Source: Affinirhizobium lemnae
Lineage (GTDB): Bacteria > Pseudomonadota > Alphaproteobacteria > Rhizobiales > Rhizobiaceae
Length of the DNA stretch: 64,000 nt
Assembly (NCBI RefSeq): GCF_022968395.1
Contig: NZ_JALJQZ010000007.1
Location: 1 to 64,000, forward strand
Reading direction: 5' to 3'
Both the position numbers and the translations under genes were made by a program. The notes under the pieces were generated by a model. It searched no databases, was not told the origin of the DNA, and saw only the letters and a list, made by a program, of their open reading frames with translations. Positions 34,166 through 43,756 of this stretch are shown here, one piece after another; positions within the stretch are counted from its first letter, which is position 1; each line of letters starts with the position of its first letter.

Positions 34166-34444
34166 ATGTTCAAGATAGTTTGGGACGAGCGAAAGCGTCT
34201 GGTCAATCTCGAAAAACACGGTCTCGATTTCGAGGACGTTATCGATTTCGAGTGGAGTTCCGCCAAGATCCTGGAAGGGACAACGGACGATTTCGGTCGT
34301 CGTCGTCTTAAGGCAATCGGGCGTTTCAGAGACGGTACGACTGTAGTAATTTTTGCACATCTTGGCACGGAGGCGATTTCCATCATCAGCTTTCGGCACG
34401 CAGGTTCGCGGGAAAGGGTCTGGTATAATGGTTACGACACCTGA
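34166..34444 (+). CDS. brnT: BrnT family toxin
   Basis: 92-residue RelE-fold ribonuclease toxin. The N-terminus (MFKIVWDERKRLVNLEKHGLDF) is the BrnT signature, and the C-terminus ISIISFRHAGSRERVWY holds the conserved active-site Arg/Arg/Tyr region. It comes first in the operon, as usual for BrnTA. No ribosome-binding site precedes the ATG, so translation may be leaderless. Confidence 0.9.
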   Translation: MFKIVWDERKRLVNLEKHGLDFEDVIDFEWSSAKILEGTTDDFGRRRLKAIGRFRDGTTVVIFAHLGTEAISIISFRHAGSRERVWYNGYDT

Positions 34445-34745
34445 TCGATCAAATCACTTCGTCGAAGGGCGAGGGTATAGCCAAGCTGACTGGGACAGTG
34501 TCGACTCCGCGCCTCTGACAGAAGAAGAGCTTGAGGCTATGCGTCCTGCACGCGAAGTTCTCCCTGCTCAGTTTTTTGAGGCGCTCGATGTTGAACGCAA
34601 ACGCAGGGGCCGTCCTGTTTCTGATAGTCCCAAGATCGCAGTGACCCTTCGTGTCGATGCTGATGTTCTCGAAGAATATCGCAAGCAAGGGAAGGGGTGG
34701 CAGACGAAGATGAACGAAGTCCTTCGCAAAGCAGCAGGCCTCTGA
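34428..34745 (+). CDS. brnA: BrnA family antitoxin
   Basis: 105-residue antitoxin. An acidic toxin-binding stretch (SAPLTEEELEAMRPAREVLP) precedes a C-terminal ribbon-helix-helix domain (KIAVTLRVDADVLEEYRKQG, WQTKMNEVLRKAAGL). Its start at 34428 overlaps brnT by 17 bp with GGGAAAGGG upstream. The first 20 residues are longer than in most members. Confidence 0.87.
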   Translation: MVTTPDRSNHFVEGRGYSQADWDSVDSAPLTEEELEAMRPAREVLPAQFFEALDVERKRRGRPVSDSPKIAVTLRVDADVLEEYRKQGKGWQTKMNEVLRKAAGL

Positions 34746-34813
34746 GATCCGCTGGACGCGTCCCCATATCATCTGATAAGCGAGACGAAACGTTTATCAT
34801 AGTGGACAATCCC

Positions 34814-35332
34814 ATGAGTGTTGCGCCCGTCCTCCGACAGGCCACCGAGGCCGATCTTCCCGCCATCCTTGCTATCTATAACGATGCCGTGGCGAACACG
34901 ACGGCCATCTGGAACGATAATCTGGTCGATCTCGAAAACCGGCGCCAGTGGTATGCGGTGCGCAAGGCCAGGGGCTTCCCTGTTCTGGTCGCAGACCGTG
35001 ACGGCGAGGTCGCCGGTTACGCGGCCTATGGAGAATGGCGCGCCTTCGAAGGCTTCCGCCATACGGTCGAACACTCGGTCTATGTGCACAATCAGCATCG
35101 CGGCGCGGGCATCGGTCGGCTGCTGATGAGGGAACTGGTGGAACGCGCGAAAGCGGGTGGCATCCACGTCATGGTCGGCTGCATCGAGGCGGAAAACAAG
35201 GCCTCCATCCGCCTGCATGAGGCGCTGGGCTTCCGCCATGTCGGAACCTTTGCGCAGGTCGGCGTCAAGTTTGGCCGCTGGCTGGATCTCACTTGCATGG
35301 AACTGAGAACCGGCAGCGGCGATCCGGTCTGA
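34814..35332 (+). CDS. GNAT acetyltransferase, phosphinothricin/methionine-sulfoximine type
   Basis: 172-residue acetyltransferase. LRQATEADLPAILAIYNDAV and the motif A region YVHNQHRGAGIGRLLMRELV are typical of the Pat/Bar/YncA group; ENKASIRLHEALGFRHVGTF and GRWLDLTCMEL complete it. Such enzymes acetylate phosphinothricin, methionine sulfoximine or sulfone; native substrates vary. The start at 34814 begins the normal family N-terminus. Confidence 0.87.
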   Translation: MSVAPVLRQATEADLPAILAIYNDAVANTTAIWNDNLVDLENRRQWYAVRKARGFPVLVADRDGEVAGYAAYGEWRAFEGFRHTVEHSVYVHNQHRGAGIGRLLMRELVERAKAGGIHVMVGCIEAENKASIRLHEALGFRHVGTFAQVGVKFGRWLDLTCMELRTGSGDPV

Positions 35333-35365
35333 GCGTTTGGAACTCGGTGCCGTGTATTAAGAGTT

Positions 35366-35511
35366 CCCCTCCCCAACCCTCCCCACAAGGGGGAGGGAGC
35401 AGGTTGAGTATGCCGCTACTTTGGTAACCAGTAATTTTCGCAATCGAATGCGAGAGTCGGCCGCATATGCCGGCGGACTACCTCCCCCTTGTGGGGAGGG
35501 TTGGGGAGGGG
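35366..35511. repeat. Dispersed palindromic element (family A)
   Basis: Left arm CCCCTCCCCAACCCTCC...GGGAGGGAG at 35366-35399 and right arm CCTCCCCCTTGTGGGG...GGGGAGGGG at 35481-35511 are inverted copies around an 81-bp core. Each arm is also self-complementary. Confidence 0.8.
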
Positions 35512-35631
35512 TCCTTCTAAGGCGAAGCCATCCGCATCGCGACATCCTGGACTCTGGAAATCGCGAGACGTTCTCATACTGACGGAACCGAAACTCGAAG
35601 CCGCAGCAAGCTGAAGTGTAGCCGAAACGCC

Positions 35632-36092
35632 TCAATCGACATCCTGCCGGTCAAGGATATCTCGCGCCCGCCGCAGCGCCTCTTCCGGGCTGCTGCCGCG
35701 ATGATAGTCGTCCGTGATGATCCGGCGAAGCCGGGATTTCAGGTCTGATTGTCCGTCCTCGCCCTGGGGTGCTGTAGGCGCGGGAAGAGAGCGATTTCCG
35801 CCGGAACGCAACCCGCTCTGAAGATCGTTGCGCAGATCGATCAATGCGCCGAGCACCTGCTCGCCAACTGGCTCCCCCGGTGCATAGGCCGCAGGCGGTC
35901 GATGAATGGCACCTGTGCCCCTGTCTGTGCCCCTGTCTGTGCCCAAGCCTTTGACCTGAAGACGATACCACAGTTGAAGAGCAAGAATGCCAATCAAGCT
36001 TGCGGGCGGCGTGAGGATTGTCAGCGCCTTGATCCAGTCGGATGATGCCTGCCACGTATCCAGCAGGTCGCCCAGAAATTGTAATCAGGCAT
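35632..36092 (-). pseudogene. Small membrane protein gene, apparently frameshifted near its start
   Basis: The long frame (35632-35997, TTG start) encodes a C-terminal acidic/basic domain (SDLKSRLRRIITDDYHRG, SSPEEALRRARDILDRQ). Reading upstream without a start codon it continues as LGDLLDTWQASSDWIKALTI and TPPASLIGILALQLWYRL, clearly coding, to a stop near 36087. In the adjacent frame an ATG at 36092 with GGAGATAGAGGGA upstream encodes MPDYNF. Adding one base near 36074-36076 joins them as MPDYNFLGDLLDTW. So a one-base loss, or a sequencing error, splits the gene. A 12-bp tandem repeat (encoding GTDRGTDRGTG) lies at about 35910-35945. Function unknown; no family is named. Confidence 0.6.
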
Positions 36093-36492
36093 TCCCTCTA
36101 TCTCCCCAAAGTCACCTCGCAAGACGAAGCGGCCACCGGAGGCGAGAGCCTCTGGTGGCCGGGGAGCTAGAAAAATCGCAACAGAAACGACCGCCCTGAC
36201 CTTTAAGCCGAAGCTCTGGACATAGTCAGGACCTCCCCGACCATAGAGACTGGTGGGAAGTGGACCTTATAGACATAAGACCACCGCCTCAGCCACGAAC
36301 CTATGGCTGAGGGGTGTCATTTTGACGATCGACACCGACCGTCTGTTGCGGAGGTTTCTAGGCTCCGGGAAAGGCCCGTTACTGCCCTTCCTGACACAAC
36401 CATAGGATATACGCGCTCAGCGTGAAAATGAATTTTCCTGACAGCGGATGCTCGCCAGTTGCAGAACACACGGCGGCCTGAACACCTCGCAG
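36093..36492 (-). other. Highly structured leader region, possible regulatory RNA
   Basis: No ordinary gene. Strong hairpins: 36131-36160 (GGCCACC-GAGGC with GCCTC-GGTGGCC, one mismatch), 36287-36312 (perfect CCTCAGCCA / TGGCTGAGG) and a GTCAGG / CCTGAC pairing near 36205-36235. On the minus strand a tiny ORF, MSRASA, follows GGGGAGG and lies inside the last hairpin. A longer frame without a start codon reads VRAVVSVAIFLAPRPPEA and runs in frame into the ATG at 36092. This looks like an attenuator or a type I toxin-like locus. Confidence 0.4.
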
Positions 36493-36936
36493 TCATTTCA
36501 ATTGCGCTGCTTGCTCCTTCAGGCGAGCCTGCATGGCGACGGTAAGGCGGCCGCCGATGATGGGGCGATTGTGTTGGTTCGAGAAATAGATCGGTGACCA
36601 GGGTAGGATCATGTTGTCTTGCAGATCGAAGACTGTATCGACAGTCAGCCCGCAGGCTTGCTTTTCTGCAATATCAGAAACGTGGAAGCCTTGGGGAGGA
36701 TCAAACTTGTCGATCTGCTTGGTGCCGTAAACCACATTGACATAGCCTACAACGAAATGCGCCCCTTTGATGAGAGTGCTTCTTGTGAAGGCTTGCCGAA
36801 CAAGGCAAGGCCGGGCAGCAGGTCCGGGTTCTTTACCGAGTTGGCGATATGGATACTTGCACCACACCATGTCGAAAGCGACCGGAAGACCGGTCGCCTC
36901 GATATCGAAAATGTCATTCGGCCCAAGTACAGGCAA
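36493..36936 (-). CDS. PemK/MazF-like growth inhibitor
   Basis: 147-residue protein. ARPCLVRQAFTRS and FVVGYVNVVYGTKQID match the RPxLV and V-x-YGT landmarks of MazF/PemK ribonucleases, and SDIAEKQACGLTVDTVFDLQ followed by ILPWSPIYF matches the C-terminal half. A TTG at 36936 is the only start just after the upstream gene. The similarity is partial, so activity is uncertain. The partner gene ends 4 bp earlier, giving an antitoxin-toxin order. Confidence 0.6.
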   Translation of the reverse strand: MPVLGPNDIFDIEATGLPVAFDMVWCKYPYRQLGKEPGPAARPCLVRQAFTRSTLIKGAHFVVGYVNVVYGTKQIDKFDPPQGFHVSDIAEKQACGLTVDTVFDLQDNMILPWSPIYFSNQHNRPIIGGRLTVAMQARLKEQAAQLK

Positions 36937-36939
36937 TGT

Positions 36940-37152
36940 TTACCAGCCAGCGTCACCGACTGGTCTGAGGTCGTCCGGCGCTGGGCCAAAACGCTCTTCA
37001 ACATCCTTGTGCAAAGCAGATTTCCACTCAGACAGAGGCATGCCGTTGTAGTCATCGAAGTCTGAAACGGAGCCCGCGATCTGCCCTTCACCATTGCTCG
37101 AATTCTTCGGGCTCTGGTGCGTAGGTCCGTTTTTGCGTGCGGGAACTCCCAT
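36940..37152 (-). CDS. Short protein, possible antitoxin partner
   Basis: 70-residue protein. A polar, unstructured N-terminal half (ARKNGPTHQSPKNSSNGEGQ) is followed by an acidic segment (DFDDYNGMPLSEWKSALHKD, VEERFGPAPDDLRPVGDAGW). No DNA-binding motif is obvious. CTGGAG lies before the ATG at 37152. Its 3-bp gap to the MazF-like gene is the reason to propose an antitoxin; no family is recognised. Confidence 0.5.
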   Translation of the reverse strand: MGVPARKNGPTHQSPKNSSNGEGQIAGSVSDFDDYNGMPLSEWKSALHKDVEERFGPAPDDLRPVGDAGW

Positions 37153-37246
37153 TCGAAACTCCAGTCGGTTTTTCAACCAAAACAATCCATGAACATACTA
37201 TCTGTTCCGGACCTACGTGGCAATGGTCGCTCCCGGCACGACCGGC

Positions 37247-37651
37247 TCACACCGGCTCGAACACCATCGAGTGACCGTTGATGCAGTAGCGCAGGCCGGT
37301 CGGTGGCGGGCCATCGGGGAAGACATGGCCGAGGTGCCCGTCGCAAGATGCGCAGCGGATCTCGATCCGCACCATGCCATGCGAGGTGTCGCGCAGTTCA
37401 CGCACGGCATCGGGCTTCACCGGCTCGAAATAGCTCGGCCAGCCGCAGCCGGAATCAAACTTGGTATCGGAGAGAAACAGCGGTTCATTACATCCGGCGC
37501 AGCGATAAAGTCCCTTGTCCTTGGAGTTCCAGTAGGGGCCGGTAAAGGCGCGTTCCGTACCCTGCTGCCGCAGAATGCGATATTGCTCAGGCGTCAGCTG
37601 CTCGCGCCATTCGGCATCGCTCTTTTCGACCTTTGTCTTGACGTCGCTCAT
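37247..37651 (-). CDS. msrB: Peptide methionine (R)-S-oxide reductase MsrB
   Basis: 134-residue repair enzyme that reduces Met-(R)-sulfoxide in proteins. The structural zinc site is C51-x-x-C54 and C100-x-x-C103; the catalytic cysteine is C123 in [10 protein letters not shown]69 (DSGCGWPSY) is positioned as the usual resolving cysteine. Cytoplasmic. It is divergent from the Mrp operon. Intact and of normal length. Confidence 0.94.
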   Translation of the reverse strand: MSDVKTKVEKSDAEWREQLTPEQYRILRQQGTERAFTGPYWNSKDKGLYRCAGCNEPLFLSDTKFDSGCGWPSYFEPVKPDAVRELRDTSHGMVRIEIRCASCDGHLGHVFPDGPPPTGLRYCINGHSMVFEPV

Positions 37652-37851
37652 GGGTTTCTCCTTCTCTTTGCCGCTAAGATAAGAATGTAAAGGGCGATCA
37701 CAAAGACGCCAGACGGGTGTTTTTTGCCTAAAATCATTGAGCCAGCTGTTGTGTTGTCGTAAGAAGTCTGCTCCCGACCCAAGGGATTCTCGTCAATAGT
37801 GTGCCGTCCGGCGCATGCACAGCAGCACTTTCCAGAAAGGAAGCACACACA

Positions 37852-40209
37852 GTGATCACCCTGTTTTGTCTCCTGCTTCCCGTCCTGGCCGCCGTCGTTG
37901 CTTCGCCGTTGACCCGGAAGTTCGGACACAATTCTGCGTGGTTTCTGGCGCTGGCGCCCGCCTGTTCGTTTTTCTACTTCGCCTCCCATCTGCCGGAGAT
38001 CGCCAATGGTGAGGTCGTCACGGGTGGCTATGCCTGGGTGCCGAGCCTCAACCTGTCCTTTTCGTGGTTCATCGATGGGCTTTCGCTCACCTTCGCGCTG
38101 CTGATCACCGGCATCGGCACGCTGATCGTGCTCTATGCGGGGGGGTATATGAAGGGCCATCCGCAGCAGGGGCGCTTCTTTGCCTTCATCCTGCTGTTCA
38201 TGGGCTCCATGCTGGGCGTGGTCGTGTCGGATAGCTTCCTCATGCTGTTCGTCTATTGGGAGCTGACATCGATCACCTCCTTCCTGCTGATCGGCTTCGA
38301 TCACACGCGGGAAGCGGCGCGGCGTTCAGCCCTGCAGGCACTGGTCATCACCGGCGGCGGCGGTCTTCTGCTGCTGGCGGGCCTGCTGTTTCTCTGGAAC
38401 ATCAGCGGCATTACCCAGCTTTCGCTCCTCATCCATGGCGGTGATCTGGTGCGCGAAAGTCCGTTCTATCTCGCGGCACTGCTGCTCATTCTGGGCGGCT
38501 GCTTCACGAAGTCGGCGCAGTTTCCGTTCCATGCCTGGCTTCCCAACGCAATGGAAGCGCCAACACCGGTTTCGGCCTATCTGCATTCGGCAACCATGGT
38601 AAAGGCGGGCGTCTATCTTCTGATGCGGCTCAACCCGGTTCTGGGACAAACGCCCGCCTGGGAAATCCTCTTGCCCTTCTTCGGCGGCATTACCTTGGTT
38701 GTGGGAACCTTCTTGTCGCTGCGGCAGACGGATCTGAAGCTGATGCTGGCCTATACCACCATGGCCTCGCTCGGCCTTCTGGTCATGCTGACGGGCTTTG
38801 ATACGCAGCATGCCATTTCCGCCGCCGTGCTGTATCTGGTGGCGCATTCCCTGTTCAAGGGCGCACTGTTCATGGTGGCGGGCATTGTGGATCACGAGGC
38901 CGGGACGCGCGATGTCACGAGGCTTGGCGGTCTGGGCTCGGCCATGCCCATTACTTTTGGCGCCGCGCTTCTGGCTGCCCTTTCCATGGGTGGTTTGCCG
39001 CTGTTCTTCGGCTTTCTCGCCAAGGAAGAGATCTACTACGCACTTGCGGGCGGCAATCCTCGCGCCATCCTGTTCACCGCTGTTGCCGTTGTCGGCAATG
39101 CCCTGATGTTTGCCATTGCCTTCGCCGTGGCGCTGAAACCATTTCTCGGCAAGCCGGTGAAGACGCCGAAGCACGCGCATGAGGGTCCGGTTCTTCTGTG
39201 GCTTGGCCCAGTCGTGTTGGCGGGCCTTGGCCTTCTCGCGGGCCTGTTTTCCAGTGTCGCCCATCGCTTCATTTCGTCACCCATGGCCAGCGCCATTGAG
39301 GACAGGCCGGTGCAGGTGACGATGTCCACCGTGCCGCATCTGGGCGTGCCGCTTCTGCTCTCCGTCGTCACCGTGGCGCTCGGCGCTCTCGTCTTCTGGC
39401 GGCTGGCCCAGGCGCGCATGCTGATGACGAAATTCATCGATGCGCTGGGGCCGGGACCGGACCGCGCGTTTGATGCCTTCATCGCCGGTCTGGTGAAGTT
39501 CTCCGGTGCCGTTACCCGTTTCGTGCAGCCGGGCCGGATGGATGTCTACGTGACGGCCACCTTCGTTCTGGTTGCCGTAACCCTCCTTGTTCCGCCCATC
39601 GTCTATGGCGAGCTTCCGGCGCTGCCGGCATGGCCTGCCGATGTCATGCTGCATGAATGGGTCTTTCTTGCCATTGCTGCCATCGGTGTCGTTGCCGTGC
39701 TCACCGCCAGCAACCGCCTCACGGCCATCGTCGCGCTCGGCATTCAGGGCTTTGCCGTCGCCGTTCTCTTCCTGCTGTTCGGTGCGCCGGATCTTTCCTT
39801 CACCCAGTTCATGGTTGAAACGCTGTCGGTCGTCATCCTCGCACTCGTCATGACGCGACTGCGGTTGATGCCATCCGATCATCGCCCGCTTTTAGAAAAA
39901 CTGGGAGATGGTACAGTCGCCGTCGCCTGCGGTCTGGGCTTCATGCTGTTGTTGCTGAAGGCAACGCAAGGCACGTTCAACAACAGCCTGACGGAATTCT
40001 TCAACGCCTATTCCAAGGTCATCGCTCATGGCGCCAATGTGGTGAACGTCATCATCGTCGATTTCCGCGGCACCGATACGCTGGGCGAAATCGCTGTAGT
40101 CATGATCACCGGCCTTGCCATCCTGGCGCTGATCCGCATCCGCTCCGGTTCCTCCACCCTCAAGCCTCGTGATAACGATCCCGATGCACCGGAAGGAGAG
40201 GGCGCATGA
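37852..40209 (+). CDS. mnhA: Mrp antiporter subunit A
   Basis: 785-residue subunit with about 20 helices. The N-terminal two thirds are an NADH-dehydrogenase ND5-like proton channel ([55 protein letters not shown]); the C-terminus carries the DUF4040 region ([20 protein letters not shown]). Many rhizobial PhaA proteins are fused to subunit B; here B is separate. The GTG at 37852 is chosen, with AAAGGAAG upstream. It opens a seven-gene operon for Na+(K+)/H+ exchange. Confidence 0.93.
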   Translation: MITLFCLLLPVLAAVVASPLTRKFGHNSAWFLALAPACSFFYFASHLPEIANGEVVTGGYAWVPSLNLSFSWFIDGLSLTFALLITGIGTLIVLYAGGYMKGHPQQGRFFAFILLFMGSMLGVVVSDSFLMLFVYWELTSITSFLLIGFDHTREAARRSALQALVITGGGGLLLLAGLLFLWNISGITQLSLLIHGGDLVRESPFYLAALLLILGGCFTKSAQFPFHAWLPNAMEAPTPVSAYLHSATMVKAGVYLLMRLNPVLGQTPAWEILLPFFGGITLVVGTFLSLRQTDLKLMLAYTTMASLGLLVMLTGFDTQHAISAAVLYLVAHSLFKGALFMVAGIVDHEAGTRDVTRLGGLGSAMPITFGAALLAALSMGGLPLFFGFLAKEEIYYALAGGNPRAILFTAVAVVGNALMFAIAFAVALKPFLGKPVKTPKHAHEGPVLLWLGPVVLAGLGLLAGLFSSVAHRFISSPMASAIEDRPVQVTMSTVPHLGVPLLLSVVTVALGALVFWRLAQARMLMTKFIDALGPGPDRAFDAFIAGLVKFSGAVTRFVQPGRMDVYVTATFVLVAVTLLVPPIVYGELPALPAWPADVMLHEWVFLAIAAIGVVAVLTASNRLTAIVALGIQGFAVAVLFLLFGAPDLSFTQFMVETLSVVILALVMTRLRLMPSDHRPLLEKLGDGTVAVACGLGFMLLLLKATQGTFNNSLTEFFNAYSKVIAHGANVVNVIIVDFRGTDTLGEIAVVMITGLAILALIRIRSGSSTLKPRDNDPDAPEGEGA

Positions 40210-40625
40210 ATACGCTGATTTTCCGTACTGTCGCCCCTTTCTTGACGGCGCTGATGATCGTCTTCTCGATCTTCGTGCTTCTTCGCGGCCATAACGAGCC
40301 GGGTGGCGGCTTCATCGGCGGGCTTATTGCGGCATCGGCTTTTGCGATCTATGGCATCGCCTATGGCGTGGCGGCGGTGCGCCGTGCGCTGTGGTTCCAC
40401 CCGCTTTCAATTGCCGGGGCAGGGCTAATGCTGTCGGTCGTCTCCGGCCTGATTTCGGCTTTCGCTGGCGTGCCCTTCATGACAGGCTTGTGGATTTATC
40501 CGAAACTCTTCGGTGTGGAAGTGCCGCTCGCCACCGTCATTTCCTTTGATATCGGCGTCTATCTCGTGGTTGTTGGTTCCATCACTTCCATTGCGCTTGC
40601 TCTGGAAGAAAAGGATGATGCGTGA
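40206..40625 (+). CDS. mnhB: Mrp antiporter subunit B
   Basis: 139-residue, four-helix MnhB domain protein ([20 protein letters not shown] is the family signature). It overlaps mnhA and mnhC by 4 bases each. Confidence 0.93.
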   Translation: MNTLIFRTVAPFLTALMIVFSIFVLLRGHNEPGGGFIGGLIAASAFAIYGIAYGVAAVRRALWFHPLSIAGAGLMLSVVSGLISAFAGVPFMTGLWIYPKLFGVEVPLATVISFDIGVYLVVVGSITSIALALEEKDDA

Positions 40626-41002
40626 TGGAAACACTTTTCGCGATTCTTGTCGGCATCCTGTTTTCCGCTGCCATCTATCTCCTGCTGTCAAAGCAGTCCG
40701 TGCGCGTGCTGCTCGGCATCGCTTTGCTCGGCAGTGCGGTCAACCTTCTGCTGTTCACCTCTGGCAGGCTCACGCGGGAAATACCGCCCATCATCGCGGC
40801 AGGGCTAGATGCGCTGCCCAATAATACGGCCAATCCGCTGCCGCAGGCGCTTATCCTTACGGCTATCGTGATTTCCTTTTCCTTCTTCGCCTTCCTGCTG
40901 GTGCTGACCTATCGCGCCTTTCAGGAACTCGGCACGGACAACACCGACGAAATGCGTCTGGCCGAACCGAAGAACGAACCCATGCCCCCAACCGGTTATT
41001 GA
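40622..41002 (+). CDS. mnhC: Mrp antiporter subunit C
   Basis: 126-residue NuoK-like protein. Three helices; [18 protein letters not shown] and [20 protein letters not shown] are the family blocks. It overlaps mnhB by 4 bases. Confidence 0.93.
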   Translation: MMETLFAILVGILFSAAIYLLLSKQSVRVLLGIALLGSAVNLLLFTSGRLTREIPPIIAAGLDALPNNTANPLPQALILTAIVISFSFFAFLLVLTYRAFQELGTDNTDEMRLAEPKNEPMPPTGY

Positions 41003-41011
41003 GGACGGACC

Positions 41012-42580
41012 ATGGCCTCTCCATCCTCTTTGTCCGTCGATCTGTCGCAAGCCTTCGTCATGGCTCCTCCGGGCCTTGGCGAGTGGCTCGTCATCCTGCC
41101 GCCTGCGCTGATGATCACCGCAGGCGCTCTGCTGATGATGATGCGGCACCGCGTCGACCGTCACGGCTTTATCGCCATTCCGGCGCTTGTGGCTCTGGTG
41201 CTCATCGATGCAGCGCTCCTATGGAAGGTTTCGACCGGCGGTCCCGTAACCATGATGATGGGGCGCTGGCTGCCACCCTTCGGCATCGCTTTCACGGTGG
41301 ATGTGCTGGGCGCGCTGATGGCGCTCGTCTCTGCCCTTGCGGGCCTGGCGGCGGGTATTGCGGCACTGACAGACATCAGCGATAGCGGCCGCCGCTACGG
41401 CTTCTTTCCGTTCCTGATGCTGCTGATGGCCGGTGTTTCCGGCGCCTTCCTGACCGGGGACATCTTCAACCTTTATGTCTGGTTCGAAGTGCTGCTCATC
41501 TCGTCCTTCGGTCTGCTGATCCTGGGGTCCGAAAAGCAGCAGATCGATGGTGCGCTGAAATACGCCGTACTCAACCTGATTGGCACCACGCTGTTCCTCA
41601 TCTCGGTCGGCTATCTCTATGCCATCTTCGGCACGCTCAACATGGCGGATATCGCGCTGAAGGCGCGGGAGATCAACGGCGCGCCGCTGATGACTTTGTC
41701 GGCCCTGTTCATTCTCGCCTTCGCCATGAAGGCAGCGGCCTTCCCGGTCAATTTCTGGCTGCCCGCCTCCTATCACACGCCGCGCATCACGGTGTCGGCG
41801 CTTTTCGGCGGGCTGCTGACGAAGATCGGCATCTATGCGCTGCTGCGCGTCATAGTCATGCTGTTTCCGGTGCAGCGGGAAGAGTTAAGCCTTGTGCTGG
41901 CGATTGTTGCGGTCCTCACCATGGTCCTGTCCGGGCTTGGCATGCTGGCCCAGAACGATCTTCGCCGTATGGCGGGCTTTGCCGTCATCCTCGGTATTGG
42001 CAACATGCTGGCAGGCATAGCAACCGACACCATGGTCGGTCTGTCCGGTGCCGTGCTCTATGCGCTGCATTCCATTCTGGCCATGACCGCGCTCTACCTC
42101 GTAATCGGCCGGGTGAAGGCGCTGACTGGTTCCTGGACGCTGTCGGCGGGCGGCGGTATTTATAGCATGGCGCCCGGCTTTGCCTTCGTATCGCTGGCGT
42201 TGTTCCTGGCGGTGGCGGGCTTGCCGCCATTCTCCGGTCTCTGGCCGAAGATCATGCTGGTCAAGGCATCGGTTGATATCGGCGCCTGGTGGCTGGCGGC
42301 GGGCATTCTCATCTCCGGTTTTCTGGCCACCATCGCGCTTGGCCGCACCTTTCTTCTGGCCTACTGGCGGCCTGCTCCGGAGAGCGCTGCCTCTGTCATC
42401 GCTGGACCGCTCAAGCAGGACCGGCTGGCGGCTGTCGCCATTTTGGGGCTGGCAGCTCTCATCGTGCTGTTTGGCCTGTTTCCCGAAGCGCCATTGTCCC
42501 TGTCGCAACAGGCAGCGACCGGTCTACTCGACCCGCAGTCCTATGTCCGTTCGGTCTTCCCGCAAGGAGGTGCGCAATGA
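41012..42580 (+). CDS. mnhD: Mrp antiporter subunit D
   Basis: 522-residue ND2/ND4/ND5-like proton-channel subunit with about 14 helices. The conserved glutamate is in NLYVWFEVLLISSFGLL, and the lysine-bearing block is FAMKAAAFPVNFWLPASYHT. It starts 9 bp after mnhC and overlaps mnhE by 4 bases. Confidence 0.93.
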   Translation: MASPSSLSVDLSQAFVMAPPGLGEWLVILPPALMITAGALLMMMRHRVDRHGFIAIPALVALVLIDAALLWKVSTGGPVTMMMGRWLPPFGIAFTVDVLGALMALVSALAGLAAGIAALTDISDSGRRYGFFPFLMLLMAGVSGAFLTGDIFNLYVWFEVLLISSFGLLILGSEKQQIDGALKYAVLNLIGTTLFLISVGYLYAIFGTLNMADIALKAREINGAPLMTLSALFILAFAMKAAAFPVNFWLPASYHTPRITVSALFGGLLTKIGIYALLRVIVMLFPVQREELSLVLAIVAVLTMVLSGLGMLAQNDLRRMAGFAVILGIGNMLAGIATDTMVGLSGAVLYALHSILAMTALYLVIGRVKALTGSWTLSAGGGIYSMAPGFAFVSLALFLAVAGLPPFSGLWPKIMLVKASVDIGAWWLAAGILISGFLATIALGRTFLLAYWRPAPESAASVIAGPLKQDRLAAVAILGLAALIVLFGLFPEAPLSLSQQAATGLLDPQSYVRSVFPQGGAQ

Positions 42581-43050
42581 CGGCCCTTGGCCTCAACCTG
42601 CTTCTTGCCGTATTGTGGATTGCCTTCAGCGGCAGCGCTACCTTCGTCAACTTCCTGTTCGGCTTTCTGGTGTCTGCGCTCGCTATCGGCTTGATCCGCG
42701 AACAGGCTGAAGGCGTCAGCTATCTGAGGCGTGTGCGCTTCATCCTGTCTTTGACGATCCTCTTCTTCAAGGAACTGGCGCTGTCCGCCTGGAAGGTCGC
42801 AACACTCGTCCTGCGGCGGGATATGGACCTGAAGCCCGGCATCTTCGCCTTTCCGCTGACAGTGGATCGCGATTTTGAGATCACCCTGCTTGCCAACCTC
42901 ATCACACTGACGCCGGGAACATTGTCGGTGGATGTTTCCGAAGATCGCCGCACCCTCTATGTCCACGCGATCGATTGCTCCGATCCCGAAGGCACCAAGC
43001 GGGATATCGCCGAAGGGTTCGAGCGCAAGATCATGGAGGCGTTCCGCTGA
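42577..43050 (+). CDS. mnhE: Mrp antiporter subunit E
   Basis: 157-residue subunit. Two or three N-terminal helices and a soluble C-terminal domain with the family block [20 protein letters not shown]. The start at 42577 has AAGGAGG upstream and overlaps the mnhD stop as ATGA. Confidence 0.93.
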   Translation: MTALGLNLLLAVLWIAFSGSATFVNFLFGFLVSALAIGLIREQAEGVSYLRRVRFILSLTILFFKELALSAWKVATLVLRRDMDLKPGIFAFPLTVDRDFEITLLANLITLTPGTLSVDVSEDRRTLYVHAIDCSDPEGTKRDIAEGFERKIMEAFR

Positions 43051-43403
43051 TGATGGCAGCAACTCTGTTCAATTTTGCAGTATGGCTGGGTCTGGCGATC
43101 CTGAGTGTCGCCTTTCTTATGACGGTCTATCGGGTGGTGAAGGGGCCGACGCTTGCCGACCGTGTTGTCGCTCTGGATATGCTGGTTGGCATCGTCATCG
43201 GCTTCATCGCCATCATTGCGGCGAAAACCGGCTTCACGCTTTACATCGATATTGCCATTGCGCTCGGGCTCGTGGGCTTTCTGGCAACAGTTGCCTTCGC
43301 GCGCTTCATCCTGTCGCGCCAGACGGCGGATGAAGAGGGCGGCAAGTCCAATGGCGAGCGAGCAGCAAAGAGAACTCATGCTACCGCGAGGAAGGTGCGT
43401 TGA
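43050..43403 (+). CDS. mnhF: Mrp antiporter subunit F
   Basis: 117-residue, three-helix protein ([19 protein letters not shown] is the MnhF/PhaF signature). The start overlaps the mnhE stop as TGATG; a second ATG follows immediately. The basic C-terminal tail ([18 protein letters not shown]) is longer than usual. Confidence 0.92.
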   Translation: MMAATLFNFAVWLGLAILSVAFLMTVYRVVKGPTLADRVVALDMLVGIVIGFIAIIAAKTGFTLYIDIAIALGLVGFLATVAFARFILSRQTADEEGGKSNGERAAKRTHATARKVR

Positions 43404-43756
43404 TGGCCGACCTTTTCAATTTCCTGTTTCTGTTGGTAATTGCGGTCCTCATTGTCGCAGGCAGCCTGTTTTCTCTGGTTGCAGCAATCGGTCTCAATCG
43501 CCTTCCCGATGTGTTCACGCGCATGCATGCCGCCTCCAAGGCGGGAACGGTGGGCTCCGGCCTTCTGCTGCTTGCGGCAGGCGTTCACGCAGGGGAACTG
43601 TCCATCCTCTTTCGGGCCCTTGCCGGGTTCCTGTTCTTCATTTTGACGGCACCCATTTCGGCGCATCTTCTGGCCCGCGCTGCGCATGAGGTGGGCTACA
43701 GGTTGAATGAAAAGACGGTCATAAACGAATTGCGACGGGACAGGCCTCTTGAATAA
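43403..43756 (+). CDS. mnhG: Mrp antiporter subunit G
   Basis: 117-residue, three-helix protein of the MnhG/PhaG family ([47 protein letters not shown]). The ATG at 43403 overlaps the mnhF stop. It completes the operon. Confidence 0.92.
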   Translation: MADLFNFLFLLVIAVLIVAGSLFSLVAAIGLNRLPDVFTRMHAASKAGTVGSGLLLLAAGVHAGELSILFRALAGFLFFILTAPISAHLLARAAHEVGYRLNEKTVINELRRDRPLE

